NCBI GenBank assembly: GCA_027422505.1
Contig: JAPQWV010000051.1
Span: 2,075,501 to 2,139,500, forward strand
Source of the DNA: Craterostigma plantagineum
Lineage: Eukaryota; Streptophyta; Magnoliopsida; Lamiales; Linderniaceae
Reading direction: 5' to 3'
Length of the DNA stretch: 64,000 nucleotides
The position numbers and the translations under genes were made by a program. This document shows, in pieces, positions 31,656-42,857 of this stretch. Position 1 is the stretch's first letter. Each line of letters starts with the position of its first letter. Below the pieces are notes generated by a model that was not told the origin of the DNA, did not search any database, and worked only from the letters and a program-made list of their open reading frames with translations.

Positions 31656-34375
31656 GAAAGTTAAGCAAACTACCATTTAGTTCATCTGAGCACTCAACTT
31701 CTGATATTTTTAATAAAATACATTGTGATCTTTGGGGTCCCGCTCCTGTTTTATCTATTGGAAAATTTCGTTATTATGCATGTCTAGTCGATGATTTTTC
31801 AAAGTATACTTGGATTATTCCTTTAAAAAATAAATCTGATTTTTTTACTGCTTATTTAATGTTTGAAAAATACGTTGAGCGACAATTTAATAAGAAAATC
31901 AAGGTCTTCCACTCAGATGGCGGGGGTAAATTTGTTAATTCTCAATTATCATCTCACTTTCTTACCACAGGAATTGTTCATCAAATCTCATGCCCCTATA
32001 CACCAGAACAAACAGGTATGGTTGAACGACGACATCGTATTATACGAGAACTAGGTATGACGATGTTATTTCACAGTCATGTTCCACTGTCCTTATGGGT
32101 AGAAGCCTTTTCAACAGCTGTTTTTCTTATTAATCGTCTTCCTTCATCGTCTCTTATGTCTGAAACACCATATTTCAAATTGCATGGAACTCATCCTGAC
32201 TATAGTTCTCTTCGAGTATTCGGTTGCAAATGTTTTCCATACACATGGGACACGAAAAATAATAAGTTTGATCCTAAATCTGTTTTATGTGTTTTTGCAG
32301 GATACAGCGAAAAACATAAAGGATATAAGTGTTTTCATCTCTCTAGTCGCAAGTTTATTATTTCTCGACATGTTGCCTTTGATGAAAATGATTTTCCTTT
32401 CAAATATCATAAAAAGTCTCCTACGAACTCCCACGTTCATAATTTGTTTGACTCATGGCTAACCTCTCATGTTAGTTCTGAATCAGGTATGACCTCGCAG
32501 GATAATATCTCACATCCTAACTCTAATATCCCGCTCCCAGTGATTGTCACAGATGTTTCACAAGGTGACCCAACGCCATCCTCCGACGATATTATTGATG
32601 AAGCCACACCTGAATCTGGCGAGTCCTTAGCACCTGATCTAACAACTCCTTCAGATATGCATGTGACCGATTCCACAACTATATTGTCTGAGCCGCATCC
32701 CAGCCCTCCACATCAACAGCATCATATGACGACCCGCTCTCATCATGGTATTTTTAAACCAAATCCTAAATATGCATTGAACGTTTTTGTTTCTAGCAGC
32801 GTACCTCGTGAACCCAAGACAGTTAAATCAGCATTATCACATCCGGGATGGAAAGCTGCGATGCTTGACGAACTTACAGCCCTTCATCAAAATAAAACAT
32901 GGCGACTTGTTCCACGAACATCCGACATGCATGTGATTGGATCAAAATGGGTCTTTAAGACTAAGCTGCGACCTGATGGTACACTGGATCGCCTCAAAGC
33001 TCGCCTAGTGGCGAAAGGTTACCATCAAATTAATGGGCTTTATTATACAGAATCGTTTTCACCTGTCATCCGTCCAGGTACAATTCGCCTAGTTTTAACT
33101 GTTGCTCTTGTCAAACACTGGCCAATCCGACAATTAGATGTCAAAAATGCGTTTTTACATGGCTATATCAATGAAGCTATTTACATGGAACAACCGCCAG
33201 GTATGTCTGATTCTCACTTTGCAAATTATGTTTGCAAACTTGAACGTGCTTTATATGGACTTAAACAGGCACCTCGTGCTTGGTTCGATAGGCTTAGTAA
33301 ATTTTTGCTTTCATGTGGCTTCTTTTGTAGCCTCGCTGACCCTTCCCTTTTTATCTGTCACTCTAGTAAAGGTGTTCTTGTCTTATTATTATACGTTGAC
33401 GATATGCTTCTTACAGGATCTTCTAATGATATTGTCACTTCTTTTATTAAAACATTAAGCTATGAATTCTCAATGAAGGACCTTGGACCAGTTCATCATT
33501 TTCTAGGAGTTGAGATATCTTCCACGTCTAATGGGTTGCATCTTTCTCAATCACACTATGCGCTTACCATCCTGGAGCGGTCCAACATGTTAGACTGCAA
33601 ACCCATGCCAACTCCGCTCGACGTCAAGTTACAACCCTCGACCGATGCGCCTCCTCTCGAAGATCCCAGCCATTATCGTGGGATCGTGGGAGCACTTCAG
33701 TATTTGACTCTCACGCGTCCGGATTTGTCTTACTGTGTTAACTATGTCTCTCAGTTTATGCATGCACCGACGATCGCTCACATGAAACTCGTCCATCGGA
33801 TCCTTCGCTACCTAAAGGGCACGATCTCCACTGGTTTACATCTCAATTCTACAACTACTCTCACATTGTCAGCTTTCTCTGATGCTGATTGGGCAGGATG
33901 TCCCACGACACGACGCTCGACTACTGGCTATTGCACATTTCTCGGCTCCAATATTATTTCTTGGTGTGCTAAGAAGCAACATACTATCTCGCGCTCCAGT
34001 ACCGAAGCAGAATATCGTGCTATGGCTAATACAGCAGCCGAGCTTACCTGGCTTACCTACATTCTCAATGATCTTCGCATCCCCGTTCAACCGCCACCAA
34101 CGATCTACTGTGACAATATCAGTGCTTTGTACATGACAGTCAATCCAGTCTTTCATGCACGCAGTAAACATATCGAACTGGACTACCATTTTGTACGTGA
34201 ACGTGTTGCTATTGGGCTACTTGTTACTAAACATATTCCTTCGACGGATCAAATTGCCGACCTCTTCACCAAATCGGTCTCGAAAGCTACACTGGCTTCG
34301 TTTCGCGCCAAACTGTGCCTTCAACCTCGGCTCAGTTTGCGGGAGGGTATTGGCAATATAATATCAAGTGGATGA
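31634..34375 (+). CDS. Copia pol: integrase, reverse transcriptase, RNase H
   Basis: A 913-residue open frame. It begins with the end of the HHCC zinc finger (CDSCQLGKLSKLPF). The integrase core (FHSDGGGKFVN, YTPEQTGMVERRHR) follows at about residues 30-200 and the GKCFPYT-type region near 200. Reverse transcriptase runs from about 420 to 670, with QLDVKNAFLHG and the catalytic YVDDMLLTG. RNase H is at about 750-890 (SDADWAGC, SRSSTEAEYRA, YCDNISAL). The stop lies inside the 3' LTR. The frame is intact over the catalytic domains but lacks its own start, because the upstream frame is shifted. Confidence 0.92.
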   Translation: MCDSCQLGKLSKLPFSSSEHSTSDIFNKIHCDLWGPAPVLSIGKFRYYACLVDDFSKYTWIIPLKNKSDFFTAYLMFEKYVERQFNKKIKVFHSDGGGKFVNSQLSSHFLTTGIVHQISCPYTPEQTGMVERRHRIIRELGMTMLFHSHVPLSLWVEAFSTAVFLINRLPSSSLMSETPYFKLHGTHPDYSSLRVFGCKCFPYTWDTKNNKFDPKSVLCVFAGYSEKHKGYKCFHLSSRKFIISRHVAFDENDFPFKYHKKSPTNSHVHNLFDSWLTSHVSSESGMTSQDNISHPNSNIPLPVIVTDVSQGDPTPSSDDIIDEATPESGESLAPDLTTPSDMHVTDSTTILSEPHPSPPHQQHHMTTRSHHGIFKPNPKYALNVFVSSSVPREPKTVKSALSHPGWKAAMLDELTALHQNKTWRLVPRTSDMHVIGSKWVFKTKLRPDGTLDRLKARLVAKGYHQINGLYYTESFSPVIRPGTIRLVLTVALVKHWPIRQLDVKNAFLHGYINEAIYMEQPPGMSDSHFANYVCKLERALYGLKQAPRAWFDRLSKFLLSCGFFCSLADPSLFICHSSKGVLVLLLYVDDMLLTGSSNDIVTSFIKTLSYEFSMKDLGPVHHFLGVEISSTSNGLHLSQSHYALTILERSNMLDCKPMPTPLDVKLQPSTDAPPLEDPSHYRGIVGALQYLTLTRPDLSYCVNYVSQFMHAPTIAHMKLVHRILRYLKGTISTGLHLNSTTTLTLSAFSDADWAGCPTTRRSTTGYCTFLGSNIISWCAKKQHTISRSSTEAEYRAMANTAAELTWLTYILNDLRIPVQPPPTIYCDNISALYMTVNPVFHARSKHIELDYHFVRERVAIGLLVTKHIPSTDQIADLFTKSVSKATLASFRAKLCLQPRLSLREGIGNIISSG

Positions 34376-34708
34376 CCTAGGAGTAATAAGGCGAATCCCA
34401 CAAATTATGGAGTGATAAGGGGGATTAGGTCAATCCACTAATTATGGAGAAATAAGGCGATATCAATCAGAAGATTTAGTCAAAGGTTATGGATGGTATC
34501 AAGGATCCCAAATAGTAATATATTCTCTTACATATGGTAGTCTGGTCAATAAGGAAAAAATATCTCTCTATTTAGTGCTCATTATTATGATTGATTGTGA
34601 TTGATTCTGCTACGATGTACTCTATATATATGCTCATCGCTTGTAATAGTTTTAAGCAATCAGTCAATAAAATATTCATTAGTCTTTTCTCGATTTCAGT
34701 TTTTCTCT
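34348..34708 (+). repeat. 3' LTR of the TA...CT Copia
   Basis: 361 bp, apparently identical to the 5' LTR, followed by the CGAGG duplication. Confidence 0.9.
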
Positions 34709-34853
34709 CGAGGGAGGCTCTCATGAATATTATTTATATATTATGTTGGAGTATTTCATCAATTGCGTTACTAGCGTTTTGTTCAAAAAATGTTGTTTGT
34801 TTCAGGTAGAACTTGAAACGTTTAAAACCAGTTTAAATCCGACACACACACAG

Positions 34854-35222
34854 ATATATAGAGGTTTGCTATGGTTCCCACCTACCGTGAGCATCGCTAG
34901 TAAATCTCTCGATTTTCTGCCTTTTTTCGATCTCCGACGCTGCCATCACCTCCGTCGACTATCTCAAATATATTGTCACCTAAATCATCCTCTCCAACAC
35001 GTCGCTTTTTAAGAAAAATTCATCATCTTAGCATGTCGTCAACACGTGAGTAAATAGGTGATGATTTTCTTAAAAATCGGCGTGTTGGAGAGGGTGATTT
35101 AGGTGACAATGTATTTGAGATGGTCGACGGAGGTGATGGCAGCGACGGAGATCGAAAAAAGGCCGAAAATCGAGAGATTTACTAGCGGTAGGTGGGCACC
35201 ATATCAAACCTCTATATATATA
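34854..35222. mobile_element. foldback MITE-like hairpin, about 370 bp
   Basis: The left arm (34854 to about 35030) and right arm (about 35056-35222) are inverted copies at roughly 90 percent. They share strings such as taaatctctcgattttc and gctgccatcacctccgtcga. The ends read ATATATAGAGGTTT and its complement, inside a TA-rich flank. A short loop lies near 35030-35056. It fits a stowaway/foldback MITE made from a single inverted duplication, with TA-rich target sequence. Confidence 0.8.
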
Positions 35223-36010
35223 TATATATGATTGAAACTTCTTCCCTAAAGTCACATATTTAAAATTTTATTTTAATAATTTTTTTTGTCACGCTCTATC
35301 GAGCAGGGAAGAGGTGACAAAAAATTTCGATGCTCCCATATTGACAATAATGATAGCTGATATATAATGAATAAATTTTCGAATACTCGAGGAATACTTT
35401 GTATTTATATTTGAAACTAATCGAAAATAAACTTCGAGTTCCTATTCGAACATTTCGAATTCAAATCTCTAAATAATTCAATCCATTTACAATGAGTAGG
35501 TCACCAAAGACACCGATGCAACCGAAAGACGAAGAAATAAATCATTATGATATCAATTTAAAAAGGAGCATCAAGATCAACCTCAACCCTATTGTCTTTG
35601 CATCTCTTCAGCATGAGCAGCTGACCTCTCAAATGATAAACCTATGCATCCCAACCATCTCCATTACTTTGCTGAATCAAAAAATTTTAGAAAAATAATA
35701 TGGGTTTCGTATGCGAAATTCGACGTGGAGAAGAAATTAAGAGTATAACAGTACGCATCGTACATTACGCTTCATGTGTCATACCACACTTTCTTAACTT
35801 TCAAATCAAACTCCGCATACCAAATGCACCCTAAACTCCAAGAAATCAAATCATATTTGAAATGAAGACTGAACAGATAGGACAGAGAAATAGTCCCACT
35901 GAAAATTACCATTGTCCCATACATGACACAATGAGGTTCAGATATGTTTGAACTCAGTAGGAGCATGGAACTACTTGAAAAAAATAAAATTCGATACGTA
36001 TACACAAACA
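35223..36010. other. AT-rich intergenic sequence; no gene recognised
   Basis: Open frames at 35492-35698 and 35772-36011 have no recognisable domain. The right part should be the old intron or 3' flank of the phytochelatin synthase pseudogene, but I could not find its last exon here. Confidence 0.35.
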
Positions 36011-36015
36011 AACTA

Positions 36016-36354
36016 TGTTAGAGATTAATTAAATTGTGTTCATTTAATTATTAGTCTATGTTCTGTAATTTAATTACGCCCTAGGACTCAATTGTAAATA
36101 TACCCGACTTGTGGGTATATTAGTAATATTGGGCCCATTAGCCCATTAGGGCATTGTATAAATACCCTAAACACATTAGTGTTTAGGGTTGCTGAATCAT
36201 AATTGAGTTGACGACTTTTCTGAAGAACTCGCGCGCTCTCGTTCCAACTCTACAATTCGTCTACGGTATTACTTTGTTTACTGCTTCCGTAATTCATCGT
36301 ACAGGTAATACTAATCCGTTGATTCAGTACAAGGTTGGATAAATCGGCCTAACA
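36016..36354 (+). repeat. 5' LTR of the 6.5-kb element
   Basis: TGTTAGAG...CGGCCTAACA with a TATA-like tgtataaata near 36155. It is followed by the primer site at 36357. Confidence 0.88.
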
Positions 36355-36659
36355 AGTGGTATCAGAGCCGAAATCGTGGATCAATTTCATCAGTTTTTTT
36401 TCGGTTCTGATTTTTTAAAATCATCAAATTCTTCTCGTAAAAAATTCCGAATTCTGCTCAGTTTTTAAAGTAACACACAGCTGCTTTATCTGCTCTAGTT
36501 TTTTTTTAAGTTATCGGTTCAATTTTCAAGTGAATGCAGACGACGATCCCAAATTGACGACGAACAGAAATTTTTTTTGCAAAGAGGAGATAATTCTCGA
36601 GATCGTTATCGGAATCTGCGGCAAATTCTAAGGTTCTCGAAATATCTGTCGAAATCGGC

Positions 36660-37085
36660 CTCAATTTCAAAATTGTGTGAGTTCTCGACATTTTCCAAGC
36701 TCTCGACATTCTCTTCGATATCGACATTTTATTACTCTGAACCTTTCGACATTTGAAGTTGTCGACAGTGTTCTCGACATCCTTCTCATTCGACATCTAT
36801 CTTCGCTGTTAAGAATTCATTCGACATTTTCTGTCGATATTATCATCTCTCGACATCTCTTCCAAGATCTCGACATTATTTATTAAAATTAAGAATTTCG
36901 ACACCTCTCGACATTTTGCTCCTCTCTCGACATTTCCAAGATTTTATATTCGACATCTTTATCGACATCCTTATTTCAATACGACTCTCGACATTATCGC
37001 AACTCGACATTATTGCGACATTATCCCACCTCGACAAAATATTGCGACTCGACATTATTGCGACTCTTCGACAAAATATTTCACG
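36660..37085 (+). repeat. leader rich in TCGACATT-type repeats
   Basis: The hexamer TCGACA occurs about 20 times in roughly 420 bases, often as TCGACATT or TCTCGACATT, with irregular spacing. It lies in the untranslated leader between the primer site and the first gag-like frame. The repeat is degenerate, not a simple tandem array. Confidence 0.7.
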
Positions 37086-37664
37086 AATTATCCCAACTTG
37101 TGACTACACATTCATGCACATAAAAATGCCACCTCATGCACACATCACATCAACTTAAGAATCTCGAATTTACTCCCACTGTTTCTTTTGAGAACCACAA
37201 CACAATCATCACATATATAATCATTACATAATCAACCAATCACCATTTATCACTTGGACATCTCGAAATTCCATCTCGAAGTCACGACTTTTTATCAAAC
37301 ATCTCGATAATAATTTTTCTATTATTATTTCCCTATCTATTAAAACAAATCTTAAATAAATAACAATTATTAAATCTTGTGATTATCTTATTTCCTATAT
37401 TTTTCTCTAACATTATTTGATTTTTTTAGTTAGAGATCTAAGATTTAGCTGATCAACACGATTAAGATCCACATCCAACCTACTACAAGATTGGCACATT
37501 TTATAAAAGGTGGTTAGTATCTTTTTCGAAGTTTTCGACATTACTTCAAAACTTTTCGGTGTACACCAAAAGATTTTCAACGCTTAAAATTTTCGAAACT
37601 TCACGGTAACTCTCAATCCAACCAAAATAATTCTAGAACTGAACTTTCAATATTCACTTTCAAC

Positions 37665-38159
37665 ATGTCGTATCATTGGGAACAGAAAGCGAATGAACAA
37701 GCTAAAGAAATTAAGAAATTAAAGCATGAATTACTTGAGCTAAATCAGCTAGAACTCATAGCAACTGAGTGGAATGTAGCCGCTCAACAATATGAGATTA
37801 TTTTTAAATACCTCAATAAATGGTATACTAGATCTATCTCTTTAGAGACAATTATTGCGAAGCTAGTCGACCAAAATTCTTTTTCGGCGCTTGACGAGCA
37901 AAACGATTTACATTGTAATAGACCCATCTCGTGGTTGGAAATTCCGGAGGTTGCCAGTAAAATTTCCAAATTAAACGCAACCTTGGAATCGGAAAGAGTA
38001 GGCTTTCGAGCGGAGAAGGAAAAACTTTTAGAGGAGATATCAAATCTCAGAAATTCCCCGCACAGAGACCCTTGCGCCGCGTGTGTTGGTCTGCGCCCAT
38101 GGCAAATGTCGAAGCTGACTCTGAAGATGAAGCACATACCACTGCGGCTACTCTCCTAA
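37665..38159 (+). CDS. gag-like coiled-coil frame 1 of the 6.5-kb element
   Basis: 164 residues starting MSYHWEQKANEQAKEIKKLK, strongly coiled-coil (Lys, Glu, Leu rich) at the N-terminus and again near residues 105-130. No zinc knuckle or gag core domain is recognised. A short frame break separates it from the next frame, so both may once have been one protein. Confidence 0.45.
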   Translation: MSYHWEQKANEQAKEIKKLKHELLELNQLELIATEWNVAAQQYEIIFKYLNKWYTRSISLETIIAKLVDQNSFSALDEQNDLHCNRPISWLEIPEVASKISKLNATLESERVGFRAEKEKLLEEISNLRNSPHRDPCAACVGLRPWQMSKLTLKMKHIPLRLLS

Positions 38160-38253
38160 CTGACTCATCTTCTGGAACTGAGAAAAGAGAAATAGAGAGG
38201 ACAGGGTAGAAATCCCATTTGACTACGAAGAACTGAATAAACGTGACAGAACC

Positions 38254-39420
38254 ATGGACACATCCTTGTCTGAAGACGACTACTTACCTCTATATCCACC
38301 CTCTTCAGAAGACGTAAGTGGCCAAAATTCAAATCCCCTTACCACATATATCCCAGCATCTCTCAAGGAAATCTGTGATTTGCGCTCGACTCTTGAGTCC
38401 GAAAAGATTGCCTTCCAAGTGGAAAAAGACGTACTTCTGACAATCATCTCCTCACTCGAAAAACAAGTCAACAACCCCATAGGTTTATCCCCACCATTGC
38501 ATTCAGCTAAGTCTAAGATAGAAGCGTCACTGCACAAGGAAATTAAAGGGAAAGAAAAAGCCAAAAGACATGATCTGCTATTTGAAAACTACGCGTCTCC
38601 CTCAAATCATTACTATTCCTACGATGATGCACTTGACTTGAATTCCCGTTTTCGTTTTGCAAGCGCAACCCCAATCAAGAACGACACACGATTCTTCTGT
38701 AAAGGCAAGACGGACTTCCTAGCCGAAATTTCACGCCTCCAGGACATCAATAAATTACAAGCAAAGGAACACCAGAATCAATATGAAATATTCAAGTTCG
38801 AAAAAGAAAAACTTCTGAATGAAATTTCCCTCCTAAGAAATCCCAACGATCATTCATCTGAAGTTGGTTCATCTTCGACTTATGATTTAACTCCTAATAA
38901 TGTGTCAAATTTAGCTACAGGCAAGAAACTAACCAAGAAGACGAAGACGATGGACAGGGTCAGGAAATCAAAATCTAAACCCTCTCCTACCAAGGCCTTC
39001 TACTCTACAAACTATGCTTCTGATGAACATAATTTTATTTCTTCGAAGACAACTAAGTATTATGAAGTTTCCCGTCTAAATAAATCTAATATTTATAAGT
39101 TGCATCACTCCTCTACTCGACAGGCATCATCTCAGGCAAGGCACGTCTCGAACACTCCCGTATTCAGTCGATTGATGAACAAAAACTCAACAGGATATAA
39201 TCTTAATGTTAAACAAATTTGGGTGCCTAAGCAAAAACATCACTCCACATCCCCACAACACTCAAAACAAGGATTGAAGATATGGATTCCTAAGTCACAA
39301 ATCAAATTGAATAGGACTTTAAAAGTTGACTTAGGATCAATATCTGAACCTTATGTGCTTAACCCGTTTTCTGCTAATAAGGGAGGACCCATCCAAAAAT
39401 GGGTACCAAAGTTCCGGTAA
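38254..39420 (+). CDS. gag-like frame 2 of the 6.5-kb element, with KxxWVPK motifs
   Basis: A 388-residue open frame. The N-terminal half repeats a coiled-coil pattern similar to frame 1 (KEKLLNEISLLRNP). The C-terminal half is basic and holds VKQIWVPK, LKIWIPK and IQKWVPK. The KxWVPK string is typical of the linker between gag and protease in several plant Copia elements, which is my reason for calling this Copia-derived. No catalytic residues are present. Confidence 0.5.
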   Translation: MDTSLSEDDYLPLYPPSSEDVSGQNSNPLTTYIPASLKEICDLRSTLESEKIAFQVEKDVLLTIISSLEKQVNNPIGLSPPLHSAKSKIEASLHKEIKGKEKAKRHDLLFENYASPSNHYYSYDDALDLNSRFRFASATPIKNDTRFFCKGKTDFLAEISRLQDINKLQAKEHQNQYEIFKFEKEKLLNEISLLRNPNDHSSEVGSSSTYDLTPNNVSNLATGKKLTKKTKTMDRVRKSKSKPSPTKAFYSTNYASDEHNFISSKTTKYYEVSRLNKSNIYKLHHSSTRQASSQARHVSNTPVFSRLMNKNSTGYNLNVKQIWVPKQKHHSTSPQHSKQGLKIWIPKSQIKLNRTLKVDLGSISEPYVLNPFSANKGGPIQKWVPKFR

Positions 39421-40331
39421 TGCTTTGCAGATAATCCCAGCATGAGTAGGTACTAAGAGAGCTGCTCCACACTCATGACTGGTATGCGACGAGGGCAGCC
39501 AACCATCCCAGCGTGTATGGCATCTCGGATTGCTCCACCGACACGACTGGTTAGCGATGCGAGCAACTAAACGTAGGTAAATTCTATATATATGCATTCC
39601 ATAGTTAAACTTTTGGCATGCGTATCGAACTGAAAAGACTATATACCTACTTTGAAACTAAAGGGTACATTATAGTTATGCATGCTTCAAAAAGACTTTA
39701 AATTCTAAATTTTTGCATGCATACATGAGCTGAAATGCATTAAATACCATGTTATAGGTACATTTCATTATGCATGGATCTTAAAAATTTTCGAGCTTAA
39801 ATTTTCTGTATGCATATGATCTGAAGCGCATAATACCTATTCTAACTTTAGAGCGACAAAAAACGTACATTCTAATGCATTCTTAAAGAACAATAACTCT
39901 TTAGTTTGCATCTGCTTTGAAAATAAATTAATACGTTCATGCTTATTTAATTGGGAGAGAATTTACATGTTTAATGTGCATGCATTGAGGGGGAGCTACT
40001 CTTTTTTAAAGAGAAGCAACTCTTATATTTGTCTTAAGGGGAGAAATAACTAAATTTTTAGGGGGAGCGAACTTAATGTGTGAACTTAGGAAAAGAGATT
40101 CTCGAACGATAATTTTAATCCGAATATGCATCTTTTGAGGGGGAGTAACTCCGTTTTAAGAAGCATGATTTGAGTAGGAGGATTTAAAATATATATCTAT
40201 ATCTTTATCTATATATAATATATAGTTACTATTACATTATTAATAAGATAATACATATATATATATATATGAAAACAAAAACAAAAAAAAAAAACAAAAA
40301 AAAGAAGAAAGAAAAGAAAAAGAAAGGCCTC

Positions 40332-40363
<32 letters not shown>

Positions 40364-42162
40364 CTAATACTCTCGTAATCTTGCTTCAAAAGAACTCCCC
40401 TGTCTTCCAAAGATAAACTTCAAGCACGAATCTCAAGCCTACAAGAGTTCAAGAATCCCAAAAGGCGTGACAACCGTACACTATCACGAAGATGATCTCA
40501 ACCGACCTGCTCCAACTCGCTGAACAAGCAGCACTCACCAAATTGACGGATGCATGGATTCTAAGTTCCCATGGTTCAGTCAGACCAAACTGAACCTAAC
40601 CCCGGAACGTAGCCGAGTGTTAGTGACGATTCAAGTTCATAGAGCTACCCCTATTTGGAAATTCTTGACAACACCGAAGAGCGGAAGATACAAAATTCCC
40701 TGAGTCACAAATTACTCGGACCAACCCCCATAGGTACAGGTGCTAATTTTATTAGCCCCCGGGTAGAAGTCGTCGCATTAGGTCCAACGGCGCATGCACA
40801 ACCAAGCCTTACCCACTCATCGATCTCCCAACAGACCGATGTTTCACTAAATCACGGGGAGCCGCGTAATCTATCACTGCTTCACTTGAAAGCAGGAGAT
40901 ATTGAACTAAGTGGTAGTCAGCCCCACACCACTGAATTTTATTGAACACATCGAGTATAGTGTGTCCTCACCATCCAAATATTTTTATATCTTTTTAGGA
41001 CACATACACTTTTCTTATCTGGACTTTGTGACCAGATCAGAACTTTCGTAGACATGTTCTACTACGACATGCTTCGATGATCGGAAGGAAGTCCTACCGT
41101 TGCAACGTCAAAACAACAACGGTTTCAGGCCATCGTCTATGAGCTATGCTCCTAGATTGATGTTAACGGGACGCCTATGTGGCCCCGGTTTATAAAGCCC
41201 TGTCCTCACAGGCCACGTCTCAGTTAACTCTGAGTCGTGTCGACGGACTGCCTTTGTGGCTCCGTCAGGTTATTACCCAACCTGAGCACCCACCATTTCC
41301 GCCGCGCGTACCACTGTGAAGATAGGCTCTCATGTAATTGATGGAAAAATCCGAAGGAGCCGAGACACATTTTCGGAAAATACACACTACGTACACCTTC
41401 TTCTTGTCCCGACGACGCGATCTTTTTGCCAAAGACGATGCCCCATTTTGACCTATCGCATGACGATCTCCCTAGCTCGATCTTCATGAGGGGGAGGAGT
41501 ACTAAAGCAAAATGGGAGCAACACCACGACGAAAGTGCAATATAGATCAGAAAATGCCAAATCTCAAGCGTCGCCAAGAATCAAGCGAAGACCACAGAGT
41601 CCAACAATTGAAGTTGTCGCCTCATGGGAGTTGAGCTGCAATCGAACGGAGAGATCGGACTCAAATGACAAGATACGGCCAACAACTTCAGCATGGACTT
41701 CAAGAATCAAAGCTGCAGACTCGTGTACAGCTCTTCGAGTTTAAAGAAAACTCCCAATCCCAACACAAGGTTGAACAAATGTAGGTGGAGTTGCGACAAG
41801 TGAAGGAAGAGCTGGAACACGAAGATTCGACTTGTGTATGTCTCTCCAAATTTAAAGAGAACTCCTCAATCCAACAAAAGGTTGAACAAACGTAGGGGGA
41901 GTGGTGACTATCCAGGAGAGAGATCGAACACAAAAAGAGGCGATCCAACAGACAGTTAAGAGAAGAGAAGTTCAAGAGACGATGAGCTTGAAAGATCTTT
42001 TGAAGAAGAGGTCACATGATAAAGGAGGAGGTGAATGAAGAAGAACATGCATGCAAATGCATTCACGTACACAACTCTGATACGTGTTCTTTGAGGACCC
42101 AGGACGAGTACAAGACGAAGATAACCAGCGCTGAATTGCAAATTGAACACAAAGGGGGAGAT
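39421..42162 (+). other. 6.5-kb element, internal non-coding part
   Basis: 2.7 kb with short frames only. Features are an AT repeat at 40183-40270, a poly-A-rich stretch at 40270-40360 containing two aggcct strings around a run of about 29 A, and several gggggag strings. Frame 40655-40945 has no recognised domain. Nothing resembling integrase or reverse transcriptase is seen. Confidence 0.55.
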
Positions 42163-42504
42163 TGTTAGGAATTATTTATTGTGTTCAATTAAAGTAGGTT
42201 ATCTTAATCTTGTAGTTTATTCTAAGCTAGGACCCAATTGTAAATATATCCAACTTGTGGATATATTAGTAATATTGGGCCCGTTAGCCCATTAGGGCTT
42301 ATGTATAAATACCCTAAACACATTAGTGTTTAGGGTTGCTGAATCATATTTGAGTTGACGACTTTTCTGAAGAACTCGCGCGCTCTCTCGTTCCAACTCT
42401 ACAATTCGTCTATCGGTATTACTTCTTTATTGCTTCCGTAATTCATCGTAACAGGTAATACTAATCCATTGATTCAGTACAAGGTTGGATAAATCGGCCT
42501 AACA
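42163..42504 (+). repeat. 3' LTR of the 6.5-kb element
   Basis: TGTTAGGA...CGGCCTAACA, followed by the AACTA duplication. Its first 80 bases differ from the 5' LTR at many positions, while the rest is close. Confidence 0.88.
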
Positions 42505-42857
42505 AACTATACCTCTTCTTGGAGTAGCGGGGGAAGTCCTTCGATCGAAACCAAGCCCGAAAACTCATCCAAGACATCCTTCTCCCTAATCCCAGACCAA
42601 GTCTCGGGAGGCAAAGCTAGCAACAGAGCTGTAAGAACGTCGTTGCTCGAGGGGTAAATGTTTGAACAGCTCGAGGCCGATTGTTGGCAAGGCACCAAAA
42701 CGTCGACTCCTTTTTTGTCATTTCCGTTCATCACTTCCCAGAAATCACCACGTGCCCGGCGGTGCCTCTGTAGCAACGAACGCAAGTTTCGCGGCAGCAG
42801 AAGTGCTCGGACGGCGAGTAGGATTTGCCGCTCAAGATTTTGGCCGCCTGAGAGCAT

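Larger units (their letters stand above)
29732..34708 (+). mobile_element. complete Copia retrotransposon with TA...CT LTR ends
   Basis: A 4,977-bp element with 361-bp LTRs (29732-30092 and 34348-34708). I could find no difference between the two LTRs. It is flanked by CGAGG at 29727-29731 and 34709-34713. The iMet-type primer site follows the first LTR and a purine tract (gcgggagg) precedes the second. The LTR termini are TATTGG...TTCTCT instead of TG...CA. The gag-pol reading has one in-frame TGA in gag (30495-30497) and one frameshift at about 31617. The element inserted recently just downstream of the small gene copy 1. Confidence 0.93.
36016..42504 (+). mobile_element. 6.5-kb non-autonomous LTR retrotransposon (Copia-derived, no pol)
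   Basis: LTRs are 36016-36354 (339 bp) and 42163-42504 (342 bp), both TGTTAG...CTAACA. The target duplication is AACTA at 36011-36015 and 42505-42509. An initiator-Met primer site (TGGTATCAGAGCC at 36357) and a purine tract (aaagggggag before 42161) are present. The LTR 5' parts have diverged, so it is older than its neighbours. Internally only two gag-like frames are seen (37665-38159 and 38254-39420). 39421-42162 has short frames and no protease, integrase, reverse transcriptase or RNase H. It sits 3 nt inside an intron of the phytochelatin synthase pseudogene, next to the donor site. Confidence 0.88.

Noticed and set aside
32467..32676. Antisense frame in Copia pol
   Set aside because: Shadow of the pol frame with no recognisable domain.
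35772..36011. Last exon of the phytochelatin synthase pseudogene
   Set aside because: I looked past the 6.5-kb element for the C-terminal exon but found no matching residues.
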